Assembly (NCBI GenBank): GCA_023436605.1
Contig: JAEZIQ010000056.1
Coordinates: 1 to 14,119 of the forward strand
Length of the DNA: 14,119 bases
From: Actinomycetes bacterium
GTDB lineage: Bacteria; Actinomycetota; Thermoleophilia; Solirubrobacterales; 70-9
Direction: 5' to 3'
Shown: positions 12,405 to 14,119 of the stretch, piece by piece
Layout: every line of letters begins with the position of its first letter
Position numbering within the stretch: position 1 is the stretch's first letter
Program-made: the position numbers and the translations under genes
Notes under the pieces: generated by a model
Told to the model about the DNA's origin: nothing
The model's database searches: none
The model's input: only the letters and a program-made list of their open reading frames with translations

Positions 12405-13984
12405 TGTCGGGCTTCGCCGGCACCAGCGACGCGATTCGCTTCATCCTCAGGCGGGACCGGCTTGTTCTGCCGCTTTGTCTCGCCGGTCTGATCGGCTGGA
12501 TGGCGATCTACGCGGTCAGCTACAGCGGCCTGTACGGCACCCAGGCCGAACTTGACGCGCTTTACGCGAGTGTCGCCGACAACCCGGCCCTGGTGGCGAT
12601 GACCGGACCGACCGGCGGGCTGCACTCGCTCGGTGGTGCAATCGCCTGGGAGAGCCTGCCCGTCGTTTCGATCATCGGTGGAGTGTTCGCGATGTTCCTC
12701 GTGGTCCGGCACACCCGGCTCGAGGAGGAAGACGGCCGGACCGAGCTTCTGCTCGCAACCGGATCGGGCCGCCTTGCCCCCCTGGCCGGGGCGGTGATCG
12801 TCACCGCGGTTTCGCTGCTGATCGCCTCGTTCGGCTACTTCGTGGTGCTTGCGGTCACCGGGCTGGAAACCGGTCCGTCAATCCTGCTTTCGCTTGCGAT
12901 CTTCGGGTTCGGCCTGGTGATCACCGGCACCACCGCCGTCGTTGTCCAGTTGACCGGGAAAGCGCGAGCCGCGCGAGGTCTGGTCGGTGTAGTGATCGGG
13001 ATTGCCTGGCTTACGCGGGCGATCGGTGACACCGGCAATGGCACCTTGACCTGGCTCTCGCCGCTCGGCTGGGCCCAGGAGACCAGGCCCTTCTGGGAGA
13101 ACGACTGGTGGCCCCTCCTCCTCCCGATCGCCGCCACCCTGCTCACCACCGGTTTCGCTTTCTGGCTGCTCGGTCGCCGCGACATCGGCAGCGGCGTGAT
13201 CCAGCCGCGCCCGGGACCCGCATCCGCCTCTGCCCTGATCCGTCACCCATTCGGGTTCTCGCTTCGGCTTCAACGCGGATCGATCCTGGGCTGGACCGCG
13301 ATGCTCCTGGTCTACGGCTTCGCCCTGGGCGCGGTCGGCGACAACATCGAAGGAATCCTCAAGTCGAGTGCGACCTTCACCGACGCCTTCGCTTCCGCCA
13401 GTTCGAACCTCCTTGATTCCTTCTTCGCCTCGATCCTCACCGTAGTTGCGCTCCTCGCCACGGGTTTCACGATCAGCGCCGTCCTCCGACCTCACTCGGA
13501 AGAGAGCCGTGACCGGGCCGCCCTGCTGCTCGCCGCTCCCCTCGGAAAGGTGAGGTGGGTTTACGGTCACGTCCTGATCGCCTTCACGGCGACTGCCGTG
13601 ATGATCGTCCTGTGCGGATTCGGGATGGGAATCGGGCTCGGGGTCGCAACCGGCGACTTCGGCCAGACCGCCACCCTGGCTGCTTCCGGATTCGCCCAGG
13701 TGCCGGCCATGTGGATCACCGGAAGCCTGGCCCTCCTCCTGTTCGGGATCTCCCCGAGGCTGACTCCCGCGGCATGGGGACTGCTCGTCGCCTTCGTCTT
13801 GATCTGGACCCTGGCTTCCTTCGGAGACCTGCCCCAGTGGGCAATCGACCTTTCCCCCTTCTCCCACACCCCGATGGTTCCGGCGGTCTCAGCCGACCCC
13901 CTGCCCCTGGCGACGATGACCATCCTTTCCTTCCTCTTCACCGCGCTCGGCCTGGCCTTCTGGCGACGACGGGACCTCGTCTGA
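12404..13984 (+). CDS. ABC transporter permease, putative polyketide-antibiotic exporter family
   Basis: The 526-residue membrane protein appears to contain about 12 helices as two six-helix halves. The first half runs from about residue 18 to 260, and a cytoplasmic linker ending in RHPFGFSLRLQR leads into the second half. Each half has a cytoplasmic loop of the form E-E-D/S-R with AxxR: RLEEEDGRTELLLATGSGR after the second helix, and HSEESRDRAALLLAAPLGKVR in the second half. This paired pattern is typical of the COG3559-like exporter family partnered with a single ATPase gene. It uses the ATG at 12404 sharing a base with the ATPase stop; a TTG at 12401 is a poorer alternative. A hairpin follows the stop at once. 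Physiological substrate unknown. Confidence 0.9.
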   Translation: MSGFAGTSDAIRFILRRDRLVLPLCLAGLIGWMAIYAVSYSGLYGTQAELDALYASVADNPALVAMTGPTGGLHSLGGAIAWESLPVVSIIGGVFAMFLVVRHTRLEEEDGRTELLLATGSGRLAPLAGAVIVTAVSLLIASFGYFVVLAVTGLETGPSILLSLAIFGFGLVITGTTAVVVQLTGKARAARGLVGVVIGIAWLTRAIGDTGNGTLTWLSPLGWAQETRPFWENDWWPLLLPIAATLLTTGFAFWLLGRRDIGSGVIQPRPGPASASALIRHPFGFSLRLQRGSILGWTAMLLVYGFALGAVGDNIEGILKSSATFTDAFASASSNLLDSFFASILTVVALLATGFTISAVLRPHSEESRDRAALLLAAPLGKVRWVYGHVLIAFTATAVMIVLCGFGMGIGLGVATGDFGQTATLAASGFAQVPAMWITGSLALLLFGISPRLTPAAWGLLVAFVLIWTLASFGDLPQWAIDLSPFSHTPMVPAVSADPLPLATMTILSFLFTALGLAFWRRRDLV

Positions 13985-14001
13985 GCCCGGAGACCCGGGC
14001 T
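13984..14001 (+). terminator. hairpin terminator after the ABC export operon
   Basis: AGCCCGG (13984-13990) pairs with CCGGGCT (13995-14001): 7 bp with a four-base AGAC loop, starting on the last base of the permease stop codon. Only two Ts follow. It separates the exporter genes from the tRNA. Confidence 0.6.
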
Positions 14002-14060
14002 TGCGTCCCCGACCCGCTGCCGGGCTCTCCACCGCCCAACGAATCCGGCCCTCCATCATC

Positions 14061-14066
14061 TACACT
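14061..14066 (+). promoter_or_regulatory. possible -10 box of the tRNA gene
   Basis: TACACT lies 11 bases before the mature 5' end of the tRNA. I see no good -35 box 16-19 bases upstream, so this is tentative. Confidence 0.3.
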
Positions 14067-14077
14067 CTCCGTCCCCC

Positions 14078-14119
14078 GCCGGGGTAGCTCAGCTGGTTAG
14101 AGCAGCGGAATCATAATCC
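14078..14119 (+). tRNA. tRNA with CAU anticodon, probably elongator tRNA-Met (3' part outside the window)
   Basis: The first 42 bases of a tRNA: acceptor strand GCCGGGG, T8-A9, D-arm GCTC/GAGC around AGCTGGTTA, A26, then anticodon stem GCGGA with loop ATCATAA (14110-14116) and the returning TCC. The anticodon CAT is at 14112-14114. It is not the initiator, which has a mismatched first pair and three G-C pairs at the base of the anticodon stem. A lysidine-modified tRNA-Ile (CAU) remains possible because the distinguishing T-arm and acceptor half are outside the window. Confidence 0.93.

Overview
The window looks like chromosomal DNA from a high-GC actinobacterium. The best guess is the Thermoleophilia/Solirubrobacterales group. 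The reasons are the very GC-rich third codon positions, the GTG and TTG starts, the secreted proteins with basic Lys/Arg-rich C-terminal domains, the NHL plus collagen-like surface protein, and an operon that places a glyoxalase-II-like hydrolase directly before hisS. The taxonomic call is inference. No phage, transposon, CRISPR or defence genes are visible. The coding density is that of an ordinary housekeeping region carrying two secreted-protein genes.

Minus strand, read right to left from 10487 to 63. A tight five-gene run comes first: an M29-type metallopeptidase-like protein (10487-9540), a stand-alone glutamate formimidoyltransferase-like protein (9523-8633), a small basic two-helix membrane protein (8622-8254), a metallo-beta-lactamase-fold hydrolase (8251-7604) and hisS (7596-6361). 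Gaps are 2-16 bases, so this is very probably one operon. Next comes a secreted CSLREA/beta-helix protein gene (6261-4831) with its own clear promoter and a strong hairpin over its stop codon. It separates hisS from aspS (4767-2968). aspS is followed by a small DUF2007-like gene (2953-2666) and a translationally coupled Dph6-like ATP-binding protein (2666-1995). A 246-base gap with several hairpins and a promoter then precedes a secreted NHL-repeat protein with a collagen-like stretch (1748-63).

Plus strand, from 10601. A VOC-fold protein gene (10601-10981) is transcribed divergently from the M29 operon. A near-perfect inverted repeat carries both candidate -35 elements. After a hairpin come a two-helix membrane protein with a soluble C-terminal domain (11076-11663), an ABC ATPase (11673-12404) and its overlapping 12-helix permease (12404-13984). 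These three probably form one export operon, closed by a hairpin at 13984-14001. The right edge holds the first 42 bases of a CAU-anticodon tRNA.

I did not find an obviously new multi-gene system. The points most worth following are the palindromic divergent promoter, the secreted gene inserted between hisS and aspS with matched promoter architecture to the other secreted gene, the M29 protein lacking the expected tyrosine, the VOC protein lacking usual metal ligands, and the non-discriminating-type AspRS signature.
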